A stretch of DNA of 64,000 nucleotides. It comes from Mesobacillus maritimus (lineage in GTDB: Bacteria > Bacillota > Bacilli > Bacillales > Cytobacillaceae). The notes under the pieces are model-generated. The model was not told where the DNA came from. It did not search any database and saw nothing but the letters and a program-made list of their open reading frames with translations. Numbering within the stretch: the first letter of the stretch is position 1; each line of letters starts with the position of its first letter. This document shows, piece by piece, positions 43,315 to 53,792 of this stretch. Where the stretch lies: assembly GCF_019749255.1 (NCBI RefSeq), contig NZ_JACWFH010000006.1, forward strand, positions 116,101 to 180,100, read 5' to 3'. The position numbers and the translations under genes were made by a program.

Positions 43315-44214
43315 TTATGATTCGATTGCCTTTCGGACATAACCTTGTGATTCTTCTAAGAGCTTTATTGCTTCCGCTTTGTCAAGCTTCTTTTTAATCA
43401 TCACGATGGCAACCTTCACTTGAAGATCAGATGCCTCAAGCGCTTCCGATGCTTGTTCATAGCTAACATCTGTTACTCTCATGATAATATTTATGGCTCG
43501 CTCTTTTAACTTTTCATTGCTGACATGAACATCAATCATCAGATTTTCATAAGCTTTTCCTAATAAAATCATCGATGAAGTTGAGATCATATTTAGAATC
43601 ATTTTGTGCGCGGTGGCTGCTTTCAATCTTGTTGACCCTGTTAGAACTTCCGGTCCAACTATCACTTCAATCGCCGTGTCTGCTTCCTTGCTAATCCGTG
43701 CATTCTCGTTACAAGACAATGCAACCGTTTTCGCCTTCACGCTGCGTGCGTATTGGAGTGCTCCGATGACATAGGGTGTTCTCCCGCTTGCAGCAATCCC
43801 AATCACGGTATCGTTCTCAGTTAAGCCAAGTTTTTTTAAATCCTCTTCGCCAGCTTCTGGTTTATCTTCCGCCCCTTCGACTGCTTTGACGAATGCATTT
43901 TCACCGCCAGCAATAATTCCTTGCACCATGTTTGGGTCGGTACTGAAAGTCGGTGGACATTCAACCGCATCCAGGACTCCTAAACGACCACTTGTTCCGG
44001 CTCCCATGTAAATTAACCTTCCGCCTTGTTTAAAAGACTCAAATGCATAGGTTACAGCGGCTTCCACATCTGGAAGAACCTTTTCCACTGCTTTTGCAAT
44101 TCTCTGGTCTTCTTCATTCATGATTCGTAGTATATCCATTGGTTGTGCTGTATCAATTTGCATTGAACGTTCATTACGGGATTCTGTTGTCAACGCTTTC
44201 AAATCTGGTTTCAT
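43315..44214 (-). CDS. murQ: N-acetylmuramic acid 6-phosphate etherase
   Basis: A 299-residue SIS-domain enzyme. [29 protein letters not shown] near residue 66, then [25 protein letters not shown] with the catalytic Glu, and [15 protein letters not shown] are diagnostic for MurQ. It cleaves the lactyl ether of MurNAc6P to GlcNAc6P, which nagA and nagB process. First gene of the operon. Confidence 0.96.
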   Translation of the reverse strand: MKPDLKALTTESRNERSMQIDTAQPMDILRIMNEEDQRIAKAVEKVLPDVEAAVTYAFESFKQGGRLIYMGAGTSGRLGVLDAVECPPTFSTDPNMVQGIIAGGENAFVKAVEGAEDKPEAGEEDLKKLGLTENDTVIGIAASGRTPYVIGALQYARSVKAKTVALSCNENARISKEADTAIEVIVGPEVLTGSTRLKAATAHKMILNMISTSSMILLGKAYENLMIDVHVSNEKLKERAINIIMRVTDVSYEQASEALEASDLQVKVAIVMIKKKLDKAEAIKLLEESQGYVRKAIES

Positions 44215-44265
44215 TCCCCATCCTCCTTGCTCGTATCGTCGGACTTTCGTTTATTTAACAGGTTC

Positions 44266-44326
44266 ATTATAACGCGAGTGAAATATTAATTCAACTTCAT
44301 TTGGAAAATAGTAAAATATTATTTCA
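44266..44326 (-). promoter_or_regulatory. Promoter and paired dyads upstream of murQ (candidate MurR sites)
   Basis: A -35 TTGAAT (44289-44294) and -10 TATAAT (44266-44271) with 17 bp spacing drive the minus strand. Two related 15 bp dyads, TGAAATATTAATTCA (44279-44293, inside the spacer) and TAAAATATTATTTCA (44312-44326), lie 33 bp apart, about three helical turns. They suit a dimeric RpiR-type repressor. Confidence 0.6.
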
Positions 44327-44530
44327 AAACCTATTAAATCTCAGCTTATTTCAAGGACTTTGTTAGAGATAGCTGTTTTAGTTCCACTCCAGGAACGAGC
44401 GGTTCGCGGGTGTGAAACAAAGTAAAATCCGATCTCTACTCGTCTCGGAGAGCCACATAGTTTGAGAAATGAGCATAAAAAAAGAAAGGAGAGCTTCTAT
44501 TATGCTCATCCTTTCCCTTCTTGAAATAAG

Positions 44531-45394
44531 CTACGCTTTTATAATGGTATTAATGGCTTTCGCGACACCCAATTCATCATTTGTAGCCGTCACCATATTT
44601 GCTGCTGCTTTCACATCTGAAGGAGCATTGCCCATCGCAATTCCTAAGCCGGCTAACCGCAGCATGTCTAAATCGTTAAAATTATCCCCAATCGCTGCCA
44701 CTTCTGACATGTGTATGCCTAAAGTATCAATGAGCACGTTTAAACTTGTTCCCTTTGTTATTTTAGCAGGTGAAATTTCTAGATTCGAAAAGTCTAAACT
44801 GCTGCTAACTTCAAATTCAATCTTTTCACCTAAAAGATACCTTGTAAATTCTTGAAAATTCCCTTCCTCTTTTCGGAAAGCGGCAAACTTTAGGATCGTC
44901 GGGGTATTCCTTTCAGCATAGTCTTCTAGACTGTCAATCTGTTTAACAGTACAGTTACGTCGAAAACGTTCACAACTCTCCTGGTTTCCCCCCGATAAAG
45001 CAAATGCTGGAATATTGTTTTCAATCCAGTTTTCATTCCACTTATTTCTCTCAGGTACTAATAATGTATTCCCTTCATACAATTGCCCATATACATTGAA
45101 CGTTTCACAAGCCTTAATAAAGGTTCTAATCCCCCTTTGTGAAAAAGCAGCTTGTGAAAGAACCTCTCCGTCCGCCGTTTGAATTACGGCTCCGTTGTAA
45201 GCAATGATCGGGTCATCAAGACGAAGTGTCTCTGAGACCCACTTCGTTGAAAGTGGCGAACGACCACTACAAATGACTACTTTTCCCCCATGCTTCTTAA
45301 ACTCATAGATTGCTTGAATCGTTTCATGATCCATTTCTTTCTTACTATTAAATACAGTCCCATCTAAATCTAGCGCTAGTAATTTGTATTCCAT
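44531..45394 (-). CDS. HAD superfamily phosphatase, Cof/YidA type
   Basis: A 287-residue Cof-type phosphatase. Motif I LLALDLDGTVFNSKKEM, motif II VVICSGRSPLST, a Lys in PAKITKGTSLNVLIDTLG, and motif IV AIGDNFNDLDMLRLAGLGIAMGNA are complete, with a C2B cap between. Such enzymes dephosphorylate sugar phosphates or FMN-like compounds. The ATG at 45394 follows AGGAGGAGA. Stands alone after the mur operon promoter region. Confidence 0.92.
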   Translation of the reverse strand: MEYKLLALDLDGTVFNSKKEMDHETIQAIYEFKKHGGKVVICSGRSPLSTKWVSETLRLDDPIIAYNGAVIQTADGEVLSQAAFSQRGIRTFIKACETFNVYGQLYEGNTLLVPERNKWNENWIENNIPAFALSGGNQESCERFRRNCTVKQIDSLEDYAERNTPTILKFAAFRKEEGNFQEFTRYLLGEKIEFEVSSSLDFSNLEISPAKITKGTSLNVLIDTLGIHMSEVAAIGDNFNDLDMLRLAGLGIAMGNAPSDVKAAANMVTATNDELGVAKAINTIIKA

Positions 45395-45542
45395 TCTTTC
45401 TCCTCCTATCTGCCTCGCATTCAATTTTTTCGGAGTATTAAAGTTACAGCTACTATCTCAAAACTTTATCGTGATTGCAATCGGTTCCTCTCTAGAATCC
45501 TACATGAAGTTCCATTCTATCAAAGTTTAAAATCATCCTCAT

Positions 45543-45592
45543 TGTGTTTATACACAAAAATCATTGTTTTCCATTTGCATATTTTGTATAAA
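45543..45592 (+). promoter_or_regulatory. Promoter and operator-like palindrome of the glcDF operon
   Basis: TTGTTT (45564-45569) and TATAAA (45587-45592) have 17 bp spacing. Just upstream, TGTGTTTATACACA (45543-45556) has 5 bp inverted arms and may be bound by the CdaR-type activator of the operon. Confidence 0.5.
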
Positions 45593-45658
45593 AGTCCATA
45601 GCGTATGCTCGTTTCTTTTTTTATACTTAAAGTACTATACCATTGGGAGAGATGTTTC

Positions 45659-47071
45659 ATGTTAACTAGTGAATTGAAACAAAAATTAATACAGATTGTT
45701 GGCGTAGAAAATTATGAAGATACTAAAGCTACTCGTCTAGTCTATTCCTATGATGCCACACCAAATTTTCAAGCCATGCCAGATGCGGTCATTAGTCCGC
45801 GCAACACGAAAGAAGTTTCTGAGATTGTAAAACTATGTAATCAGCACAAGATTCCGATTGTTCCAAGAGGTTCTGGTTCAAATCTATGTGGAGGTACTTG
45901 CCCAATTGAAGGTGGAGTGGTGCTTCTTTTTAGGCATATGAATCGACTTCTTGAAATTGATGAAGAAAATTTAACAGTAACTGTGCAGCCAGGCGTGATC
46001 ACTCTTGACATGATTAAAGCGGTTGAGGAAAAAGGATTATTTTATCCTCCAGACCCTTCCTCTATGAAGATATCTACTATTGGCGGAAATATTAATGAAA
46101 ATTCAGGTGGTTTACGCGGACTAAAGTATGGAGTCACCCGAGATTACGTGATCGCACTTGAAATTGTTCTTGCAAACGGTGACATCATCCGCACCGGCGG
46201 AAAATTGGCGAAAGATGTTGCAGGCTACGATTTAACACGCCTGTTCGTTGGTTCGGAGGGTACTTTAGGGGTGATAACAGAAGCCACACTGAAGTTAATT
46301 CCGATCCCTGAAACGAAAAAAGTCATGCTTGCACTCTATCAAGATATTGAAGCAGCTGCGCGGACGGTCTCCAAGATCATTGCCAATAAGATCATTCCGG
46401 CGACCATGGAGTTTCTTGACCAACCAACCCTTAAAGTCGTTGAAGACTTTGCTCAAATCGGCTTGCCAACGAATGTAAAAGCCGTTTTACTGATTGAACA
46501 GGACGGCGCACCTGAAGTAGTCGAAAACGATATCCAAAGGATTGCCGACATCTGTACAGCAGAAAGTGCGGTGTCAGTCCAAATTGCAAAGTCACCAGAA
46601 GAGGCGGAGGCCTTAACTACAGCAAGACGGTCTGCCCTTTCCGCCTTGGCAAGGTTGAAACCAACCACCATTCTAGAGGACGCGACCGTTCCTCGATCAG
46701 AAATTGCCAAAATGGTGAATGGAATCAATAAAATTGCTGAAAAGTATCAACTTGATATTTGTACCTTTGGTCACGCTGGTGATGGAAACCTCCATCCTAC
46801 CTGCCCAACCGATTTACGAAATCTTGAAGAAATGGAACGAGTGGAAGAAGCATTTGCTGAAATATTTGCCCTGGCAATTGAACTTGGGGGAACGATTACG
46901 GGGGAACACGGAGTCGGTGTGATGAAGGCGCCCTATCTTGAATGGAAACTTGGTCGAGAAGGAATTGCCGCCATGCAGGCCATCAAATCTTCACTCGACC
47001 CAACAAATATTATGAATCCTGGCAAAATGTTTGCGAAGGAAAGCAGAAAAAGAGTGGTGGTAGCAAGATGA
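45659..47071 (+). CDS. glcD: FAD-linked glycolate/D-lactate oxidase subunit (GlcD, YsfC-like)
   Basis: A 470-residue VAO-type flavoprotein. FAD-binding segments PRGSGSNLCGGTCPIEGGVVL, PPDPSSMKISTIGGNINENSGG and GSEGTLGVITEATLKL, and the C-terminal FGHAGDGNLHP and GEHGVGVMKAPYL, are all present. It oxidises glycolate or another 2-hydroxy acid. The ATG at 45659 follows GGGAGAG; the longer frame from 45605 lacks a site. Its stop overlaps the glcF start (ATGA). Confidence 0.93.
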   Translation: MLTSELKQKLIQIVGVENYEDTKATRLVYSYDATPNFQAMPDAVISPRNTKEVSEIVKLCNQHKIPIVPRGSGSNLCGGTCPIEGGVVLLFRHMNRLLEIDEENLTVTVQPGVITLDMIKAVEEKGLFYPPDPSSMKISTIGGNINENSGGLRGLKYGVTRDYVIALEIVLANGDIIRTGGKLAKDVAGYDLTRLFVGSEGTLGVITEATLKLIPIPETKKVMLALYQDIEAAARTVSKIIANKIIPATMEFLDQPTLKVVEDFAQIGLPTNVKAVLLIEQDGAPEVVENDIQRIADICTAESAVSVQIAKSPEEAEALTTARRSALSALARLKPTTILEDATVPRSEIAKMVNGINKIAEKYQLDICTFGHAGDGNLHPTCPTDLRNLEEMERVEEAFAEIFALAIELGGTITGEHGVGVMKAPYLEWKLGREGIAAMQAIKSSLDPTNIMNPGKMFAKESRKRVVVAR

Positions 47072-48390
47072 CAACAGTAAAAGAACAACAAATCATTCAA
47101 GCACAATTTCAAGAACGAATGAATCAGGATGAATTATTAAATTGTATGCGTTGCGGCTTTTGTCTCCCATCATGTCCGACTTATATTGAATCAGGCTTTA
47201 AGGAAACTCATTCACCAAGGGGCAGGATTGCCTTAATGAAAGCGGTCGTCGACGGTCTCATTGAACCAGATGAGGATGTTGAGCGTTCTCTTGAATTATG
47301 TCTTGGGTGCCGAGCATGTGAACCTGTTTGCCCTTCGGGTGTAAAATACGGTCACCTTCTTGAAGAGGCACGAGATATCATTCAACAAAATAAAAGACAT
47401 TCGCTACCAGTAAAACTCGTCAGAAATGCCGTATTTAAAGGGCTCTTTCCTCATCAGGAAAGAATGAGAATGGCAACGGGACTTCTAGGCTTTTATCAGC
47501 GCTCTGGTTTACAAACGGTTACAAGGAAGACTGGTTTCATGAAGTTGCTTCCTGAAAATCTAGCAACCATGGAAAAAGTTCTTCCTACGGTTCCAAGTAT
47601 GAAGGAAATGAAAAATCGTCCAGAATACCTTCCTCCACATGGAACCCAAACGAAGCGAGTCGCCTTTTTTAAAGGGTGCTTAATGGATACGATGTTTCTT
47701 GAGTCAAACAATAGTACAATGAAACTACTGCAGCTTGCTGGCTGTGAAATTGTAATTCCAAAGAACCAGACATGCTGCGGGGCTCTACATGGACATAGTG
47801 GTGAAAAGGACTCAGCCAAAGACCTGGCCAAAAGAAATATCCAAGCTTTTGAAGAATTAAATGTAGACTATATCATTACGAATGCCGGTGGCTGTGGAGC
47901 CTTTCTAGTTGACTATGACCATCTTCTTGAGAAAGATGCAGACTGGAATGAGCGTGCGAAGGCTTTTACAGAAAAAATCAAAGATATTTCAGAAGTACTG
48001 TACGAATTGGATTTTCATAAAAAGCAGAAATTAGAACTACCCTATCAAGTCGTAACCTACCAGGATTCTTGTCACTTGCGGAATGTAATGAAAACGGCCT
48101 CTGCTCCAAGAGTCTTGCTTGAATCAATCAAAGGCATGGAATATCGAGAAATGAAGGACGCTGATCGCTGCTGTGGGTCTGCAGGAATTTATAACATCGT
48201 TGAATCAGAAATGTCGATGCAAATCCTTGATTCCAAAATGGAACAAACTAAGGCAACTCATGCAACGACAATCGTTACCGCTAACCCCGGGTGTCTACTA
48301 CAGATGAAACTCGGCATTGAGCGCGAAGGATTGAGCGACAAAGTAAGAGCCATCCACATTGTCGACCTCCTAATCGAAGCATCAGCATAA
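47068..48390 (+). CDS. glcF: Iron-sulfur subunit of glycolate/lactate oxidase (GlcF, YsfD-like)
   Basis: A 440-residue protein with two N-terminal ferredoxin motifs (CMRCGFCLPSCPTY and CLGCRACEPVCPSG) and two CCG domains (KNQTCCGALHGHSG; DADRCCGSAGIYN). It takes electrons from GlcD to the membrane pool. The ATG at 47068 overlaps the glcD stop by four bases. Confidence 0.93.
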   Translation: MTTVKEQQIIQAQFQERMNQDELLNCMRCGFCLPSCPTYIESGFKETHSPRGRIALMKAVVDGLIEPDEDVERSLELCLGCRACEPVCPSGVKYGHLLEEARDIIQQNKRHSLPVKLVRNAVFKGLFPHQERMRMATGLLGFYQRSGLQTVTRKTGFMKLLPENLATMEKVLPTVPSMKEMKNRPEYLPPHGTQTKRVAFFKGCLMDTMFLESNNSTMKLLQLAGCEIVIPKNQTCCGALHGHSGEKDSAKDLAKRNIQAFEELNVDYIITNAGGCGAFLVDYDHLLEKDADWNERAKAFTEKIKDISEVLYELDFHKKQKLELPYQVVTYQDSCHLRNVMKTASAPRVLLESIKGMEYREMKDADRCCGSAGIYNIVESEMSMQILDSKMEQTKATHATTIVTANPGCLLQMKLGIEREGLSDKVRAIHIVDLLIEASA

Positions 48391-48392
48391 CG

Positions 48393-48426
48393 GGACAAGG
48401 GGACAGGCACCGTGTCCCCGTTGTCC
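48393..48426. repeat. REP-like hairpin after glcF
   Basis: Nested perfect arms GGACAA/TTGTCC (48393-48398, 48421-48426) and GGGGACA/TGTCCCC around GGCACCG. The GC-rich palindrome stands out in AT-rich DNA and looks like a dispersed bacillary intergenic element; it may also attenuate transcription into the regulator gene. Confidence 0.6.
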
Positions 48427-48450
48427 ACATAACTAAACGAGGTATTGCTT

Positions 48451-49554
48451 ATGTTAACACCTGAACTCGCTGAGAAAATTATTTCAGAAGTGAGGAAATT
48501 TCTAAATGAGGATATCATTGTTGTCAACACTCTAGGAATCATCATTGCTAGTACGGATGAAAACCGAATTGGTCAATTTCATGAGGGAGCAAAGATTGTT
48601 TTACAAACCAAAGAAAAATTAATCATAACAAAAGATACTCAGGAAGTGTTGCAAGGAGTGAAACAAGGAATCAATCTTCCCGTTTTCTTTCAACAAGCAG
48701 TAATTGGAGTCATTGGAATTACTGGAAATCCTGACAAGGTGGCCCCTTTTGGCGAAATCATCCGTAAAATGACGGAACTTTTAATAAGTGAAAGCCATTA
48801 TGCTGAACAATCAGATTGGCATTTAAGAGCGCTTGAAGGCTTTGTTTTTGATTGGCTTCAAGAAAAGGAATGGGATTCTGCCTTTCATGAACGAGCCAAG
48901 CTGTTGAATATAAACCTAGAGATCCCACGGCAAGTCATCATTGCCAAATTCGGTTTAAACGATGAGTACATCCACAGAGATGTTTGGAACCATCTGTATG
49001 CTTGGACTGGTAAACAAGAGCAAGATTTTATTATCCGTTGGGGAATTGACCGCGTGATTTTATTATTGGATACTTCATCCATATCCTTACAATCGTCTGC
49101 AAGAGCGAAGATCACTGAGTTCTTCGACTACCTTGGCTACCTACTGAGAATTCCTGTTTCAGCCGGAGTAGGAAAAGTGGTTCCTTCTTCAAGACTGATT
49201 CAAACGTTTCGTCAAGCCGAAAGAGCTTTAAGAACAGCTGAAAAAGAGTCAATGCTTGTTTTTGATGAAGATTTAACATTGGAAATGATTTTAGATGATT
49301 TATCAGCTGAAACGAAGTCAGAGTTCATTACAAGAACAATTGGAAAGCTATTACCTGAGGAAGAACTAATCGAAACCTTAAAAGAATTATTCAAGCAAAA
49401 CCACTCTTTGAAAAAGACAGCCGAAAGCCTACATATTCATGTAAACACTCTTCATTATCGAATGAAAAAAATTCACGATATAACGGGATTAACTCCATCC
49501 AATATACAGGAATTATTCATTCTTCATCTGGCCTTGATTTTTTTAGAAGAGTAA
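48451..49554 (+). CDS. CdaR family (sugar diacid) transcriptional regulator
   Basis: A 367-residue regulator: N-terminal diacid recognition domain (LTPELAEKIISEVRKFLNEDIIVVNTLGIIIASTDENRIG), a central GGDEF-like/CdaR region, and a C-terminal PucR-type HTH (NHSLKKTAESLHIHVNTLHYRMKKIHDITG). Comparable to B. subtilis YsfB beside ysfC-ysfD. It probably activates glcDF in response to glycolate, glycerate or a related acid. ATG 48451 with GAGGT upstream. Confidence 0.9.
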   Translation: MLTPELAEKIISEVRKFLNEDIIVVNTLGIIIASTDENRIGQFHEGAKIVLQTKEKLIITKDTQEVLQGVKQGINLPVFFQQAVIGVIGITGNPDKVAPFGEIIRKMTELLISESHYAEQSDWHLRALEGFVFDWLQEKEWDSAFHERAKLLNINLEIPRQVIIAKFGLNDEYIHRDVWNHLYAWTGKQEQDFIIRWGIDRVILLLDTSSISLQSSARAKITEFFDYLGYLLRIPVSAGVGKVVPSSRLIQTFRQAERALRTAEKESMLVFDEDLTLEMILDDLSAETKSEFITRTIGKLLPEEELIETLKELFKQNHSLKKTAESLHIHVNTLHYRMKKIHDITGLTPSNIQELFILHLALIFLEE

Positions 49555-49626
49555 GTTACGCGTCCTTTTCTTCCGCTTCCCTTCCTTATCAGGTTTAAGT
49601 AAAGAATAGAACTTGCTGTAACAACA

Positions 49627-49663
49627 AAAAGATCTGTTCCTTAAAACAGAACAGATCTTTTTT
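49627..49663. terminator. Bidirectional terminator between the glcDF-cdaR operon and acsA-like gene
   Basis: Perfect 13 bp stem AAAAGATCTGTTC/GAACAGATCTTTT with T-runs on both strands. Confidence 0.88.
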
Positions 49664-49728
49664 AGACACATTTACTTTTCACCAATACTATCAAGCTGTT
49701 ATATTGAAGAACAATTATTCTATCTTCC

Positions 49729-51735
49729 TTATTTCTTTGTAAAAAGTTTTTCCTCATTCTGCTCATTCAATTGATTTGCTAACTCTAGGAAAAATGCTAG
49801 CGACTCTGGATTACTCATTGAATCAGGATTGATCGCTTTCTCAAGTTCAAAACCTAGTAATAACTTCCGAATCGGAACTTCCATCTTTTTACCATTCAGT
49901 GTTTTTGGAATTTGCTCAACAGCATATAGTTCATCTGGCATAAATCGCGGCGAAAGCGTGGATTTGATTTCTTCTCGAATCTTCGTTTTCAGCTGATCGT
50001 CCAATTGAACTCCTGGTTGCAATACGGCAAATAATAATAACGATGACTGTCGCCCTAATACCTCTAAATCAATCACAAGACTTTCTTGAATTTCGTCTAG
50101 CTTCTCAACAATTCGATAAATGTCACTTGTCCCCATCCGAACACCTGAGCGATTGATGGTTGAATCGGAGCGCCCGTAAATGATTGAACTGCCATCCTGC
50201 TTAATTTTGATCCAATCCCCGTGCTTCCACATACCAGGATATGTATCAAAATAACTATCAAAATACCTCTTATTATCTGTATCCTTCCAAAAGTAAAGCG
50301 GCATAGAAGGCATTGGCTTTGTAATGACTAATTCCCCTACTTCATCGGTTAAGGCATTCCCATTCTCATCAAAGGCCTGAGCGTCAACTGCTAAACCTCT
50401 TCCCTGAATTTCACCAATCCTTACAGGTAAAATTGGTACTCCCCCAACAAACCCTGTACAAACATCTGTCCCGCCACTCGATGAACTCAGCCAAACATCC
50501 TTTTTCACATTTTCGTACACCCAACGAAATCCATCTTCGGTTAACGGAGCCCCAGTCGAATTGATGGATCCTATCTTGGATAGATCATATTTTTCATTTG
50601 GCCGCACCTTTTGTTTCATAGAGTTAATCAGATAGGGTGCACTTGTTCCAAAATCTGTTATTTTAGCATCCTCTGCCAGTTCCCATAAAACGTCCATCGA
50701 AGGATAAGCCGGACTTCCATCATAAAGGACAACTGTTGCGCCAGTAATTAAGCTCCCCACAAGCGTATTCCACATCATCCATCCCGTAGTGGTAAATTGG
50801 AACGTAACCGATTCAGGTGTTAATCCTTTTTGAACCACCATCATCTTTACATATTCAACCGTGATTCCTCCGTGACCATGGACAATTGGTTTCGGCATGC
50901 CTGTCGTACCTGATGAATAAACAATCCATAGTGGATGGTCGAACGGCAAACTTTCAAATGTCAACTCTGCTTTTTCTTTTAAAAGCTCTGGATATGGAAT
51001 ACAGTTATCTAGTTTCTCATCCAGGTGCTCCTTCTCCACATATGGCACCAAAATCGTATGCTCGAGAGATGCTCCTAATTCTTGTTGAAGTTCAGCGACA
51101 ACAGACGTTTTGTCAAAGGTTTTGCCATTATAATGGTAACCGTCGACAGCAAATAATACTTTCGGTTCAATTTGTTTAAAGCGATCCACGACACTTTTTG
51201 TGCCAAAATCCGGGGAACAACTTGACCAAATCGCCCCAACACTCGCTGTGGCAAGAAAAGCAATCATCGTTTCTGGGATATTGGGCATAAACGAAGCTAC
51301 CCGGTCCCCCGGCTTTACGCCAAGCTGCCGGAGCGAGTGTGCCACGGAAGCCACACTTTCTTTGAGTTCATTCCAAGATATAATACGTTCGCGAATCTTT
51401 TCGGACCGAAAATATAAAGCTGTTTTATCTCCTTGATCTTTTGCCAATAGATTCTCAGCAAAGTTTAACCTTGCACCCTCAAACCATTTGGCACCTGGCA
51501 TTTGTGAATCTGTAAGAACATTATCATATTTTCTAGTCGCCTTAACAGCACCAAATTCCCAGATAGTTTCCCAGAAGTCCTCTAGTTCATCAACCGACCA
51601 CTTCCATAAATCTTGGTAGCCTTCAAACGTCAAACCCTTTGTTTCCTTTAACCAGTTCATGTATCGTGTTAAAGTTGTATTCTCAATAAATTTCTGTGAG
51701 GGTTCCCACATTACTTCCCCTATGTTTCCTACCAT
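49729..51735 (-). CDS. Acetoacetate-CoA ligase
   Basis: A 668-residue ANL enzyme of the acetoacetyl-CoA synthetase class. N-terminal NWLKETKGLTFEGYQDLWKWSV, the ATP motif WIVYSSGTTGMPKPIVHGHGG, SSSGGTDVCTGFVGG, YGRSDSTINRSGVRMGTSDIYR and the C-terminal PKTLNGKKMEVPIRK with the catalytic Lys are characteristic. It makes acetoacetyl-CoA from acetoacetate, ATP and CoA in ketone-body or leucine catabolism. The ATG at 51735 has GGGGGAG seven bases upstream; ATG at 51711 (MWEPSQ) also has a site. Monocistronic. Confidence 0.93.
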   Translation of the reverse strand: MVGNIGEVMWEPSQKFIENTTLTRYMNWLKETKGLTFEGYQDLWKWSVDELEDFWETIWEFGAVKATRKYDNVLTDSQMPGAKWFEGARLNFAENLLAKDQGDKTALYFRSEKIRERIISWNELKESVASVAHSLRQLGVKPGDRVASFMPNIPETMIAFLATASVGAIWSSCSPDFGTKSVVDRFKQIEPKVLFAVDGYHYNGKTFDKTSVVAELQQELGASLEHTILVPYVEKEHLDEKLDNCIPYPELLKEKAELTFESLPFDHPLWIVYSSGTTGMPKPIVHGHGGITVEYVKMMVVQKGLTPESVTFQFTTTGWMMWNTLVGSLITGATVVLYDGSPAYPSMDVLWELAEDAKITDFGTSAPYLINSMKQKVRPNEKYDLSKIGSINSTGAPLTEDGFRWVYENVKKDVWLSSSSGGTDVCTGFVGGVPILPVRIGEIQGRGLAVDAQAFDENGNALTDEVGELVITKPMPSMPLYFWKDTDNKRYFDSYFDTYPGMWKHGDWIKIKQDGSSIIYGRSDSTINRSGVRMGTSDIYRIVEKLDEIQESLVIDLEVLGRQSSLLLFAVLQPGVQLDDQLKTKIREEIKSTLSPRFMPDELYAVEQIPKTLNGKKMEVPIRKLLLGFELEKAINPDSMSNPESLAFFLELANQLNEQNEEKLFTKK

Positions 51736-51937
51736 TTACTAGCTCCCCCTGTTAGATAGATTTGTATCTAGCAGCACTTCTCTGGTTGTCTCTCTACTAA
51801 AATCATACGAACCGCCGGAAGCTGTGTCAATGATTTGAACGAATTTTCTAAAAATTATAGTAATATAAGAACCTACATTTTGGCCCTCACGAAGAATTCA
51901 CATGAATGACTCACACAACGTTTTGAATGAAATAAAA

Positions 51938-51978
51938 ACTGCATCCGATTGTTGGTATTAATCACAATCGAATGCAGT
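51938..51978 (-). terminator. Rho-independent terminator of sstT
   Basis: 15 bp stem ACTGCATCCGATTGT/ACAATCGAATGCAGT with one mismatch; the minus strand continues TTTTTATTT. Confidence 0.85.
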
Positions 51979-52001
51979 CATCTCTATTCATTCACTATTT
52001 A

Positions 52002-53237
52002 TCATGCCATCTTTTGTTCTAATGCTTCCCCTTCTTTTCGGAGCTCTTTATATTCAGCTGCTGCTGTGAAAACGACATCTGTAGAAGAGTTAAGAGCTGT
52101 TTCAAAAGAATCTTGGAGTACCCCAATGATAAATCCTACTCCGACGATCTGCATCGCCACTTCATTTGGAATTCCAAATAAGCTACACGCTAGAGGAATT
52201 AATAATAGAGAACCACCTGCAACTCCTGAAGCACCACATGCACTAACAGCTGCCAAGACGCTTAAGATGATGGCTGTAGGAATGTCCACTTGAATGTCCA
52301 AGGTATGAACGGCAGCAAGGGTTAAAACTGAAATCGTCACGGCTGCTCCGGCCATATTAATGGTAGCACCTAGTGGAATGGACACTGAATAAGAATCCTT
52401 GTTTAAGCCTAGCTTTTCACATAATCTCATATTTACTGGGATATTTGCTGCTGAGCTTCGAGTAAAGAACGCTGTCATCCCGCTTTCTTTTATCGCTGTA
52501 AAAACTAGTGGATATGGATTTTGGCGTGCTACTATATACACTAAAATAGGATTAATCACCAAGGCAACAAACAACATACAACCAATTAATACCCCAAGTA
52601 ATTTCCCGTATCCAAGCAATGATTCAAGACCATTTGTTGTGATAGACTCAATCACAAGTCCCATAATCCCAAACGGTGCGAACTTGATGACCCATGAGAC
52701 CATTTTCGAAACTGCTTCTGAAACGTTCGAAATTACTGTTTTTGTTGTATCAGGAGCATTTCTTAGCGCAAATCCAAGAACGAGCGCCCATGCTAGAATC
52801 CCAATATAGTTAGCATTTGCAAGCGCATTTACGGGGTTATCGACTACGTTTAACAATAAGGTTTTAAGTACCTCAACTACTCCGCCTGGAGCTGTCAGGC
52901 CTTCAGCACCTGTAGCAAGTGTTAAATTCACAGGGAATAAAAAGCTTGCGATCACCGCCACTAATCCCGCTAAAAAAGTACCTGCAAGATAAAGCGCTAC
53001 TACAGTTTTCATATTGGTTTTCGTTCCACTTTTATGTTGGACAATCGCCGCCATCACTAAAAAGAAGACTAAAATTGGTGCAATCGCTTTTAACGCACCC
53101 ACAAATAAAGATCCTAATATCACAACAGGTTTTCCTACATCCGGAACCACAACAGCTAGAATGACTCCAACAATTAACCCTATCAAGATTTGTTTGACCA
53201 GACTCAAACGATTCCAAAATCCCCACAGACTTTTCAT
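52002..53237 (-). CDS. sstT: Sodium:serine/threonine symporter
   Basis: A 411-residue DAACS transporter with about nine helices. [43 protein letters not shown] and [25 protein letters not shown] are the hairpin loops and substrate/sodium sites of SstT. It imports serine and threonine. ATG 53237 follows GGAGGGG; TTG just upstream is rejected. Confidence 0.93.
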   Translation of the reverse strand: MKSLWGFWNRLSLVKQILIGLIVGVILAVVVPDVGKPVVILGSLFVGALKAIAPILVFFLVMAAIVQHKSGTKTNMKTVVALYLAGTFLAGLVAVIASFLFPVNLTLATGAEGLTAPGGVVEVLKTLLLNVVDNPVNALANANYIGILAWALVLGFALRNAPDTTKTVISNVSEAVSKMVSWVIKFAPFGIMGLVIESITTNGLESLLGYGKLLGVLIGCMLFVALVINPILVYIVARQNPYPLVFTAIKESGMTAFFTRSSAANIPVNMRLCEKLGLNKDSYSVSIPLGATINMAGAAVTISVLTLAAVHTLDIQVDIPTAIILSVLAAVSACGASGVAGGSLLLIPLACSLFGIPNEVAMQIVGVGFIIGVLQDSFETALNSSTDVVFTAAAEYKELRKEGEALEQKMA

Positions 53238-53792
53238 CAATACCCCTCCAAAATTCTCTATATGTAATGGTGTGTACAGGAAACAATAAAAAAAGAGTTT
53301 ACATTATCTATTTTTTCGCTTTGTAACCTACTCACCGCCACAGTCTTTCGTAAAAATACAATTGTCCTTCTGTAATAGATTATAAAGGGTATTTTCGTAT
53401 ATTACAATATTATCATTGCTATTTTGAAATGTTTTAATAATCAAAATATTAATTTTAAAATAAAACCCAAGCTTGATTCCTGTCCGCCATCCATAAATAA
53501 TCGTTCATTTTAACGTCTTATTCCGCTTGAACGTGCAAATAATTTTGCTATCAAGAAAATAATGAGCGAGATGCCGATTTTTTTATTTTGTAATTAGCAC
53601 ATAGTGTAGGGAGCAAAAGTATGTGCTGAGAATGAACCGTTTGTATCTAAAAAATAGATTGGTAGTTATCGATGCTATTGAATAAATGTATTTTATTGTA
53701 AAGACGACCCTCATATAATGAAGATGCTAGAAGGAGGAATACAAAAATTTACAAAATACAAATTTACCAGGTGTACTAAGGAGGGAATCAGA
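53238..53792. other. Long intergenic region with a perfect 8 bp hairpin
   Basis: 555 bp of AT-rich DNA between divergent sstT and the ECF gene. AGCACATA (53596-53603) and TATGTGCT (53620-53627) pair perfectly; the following GAGAATGAACC recalls part of a TPP riboswitch, but the rest does not fit. A short frame from 53718 enters the ECF gene but its start lacks a spaced site. Confidence 0.4.

Noticed and set aside
53590..53660. TPP-riboswitch-like fragment before the ECF gene
   Set aside because: Only a short GCTGAGAATGAACC stretch resembles the TPP core; the second conserved half and P1 helix are absent.
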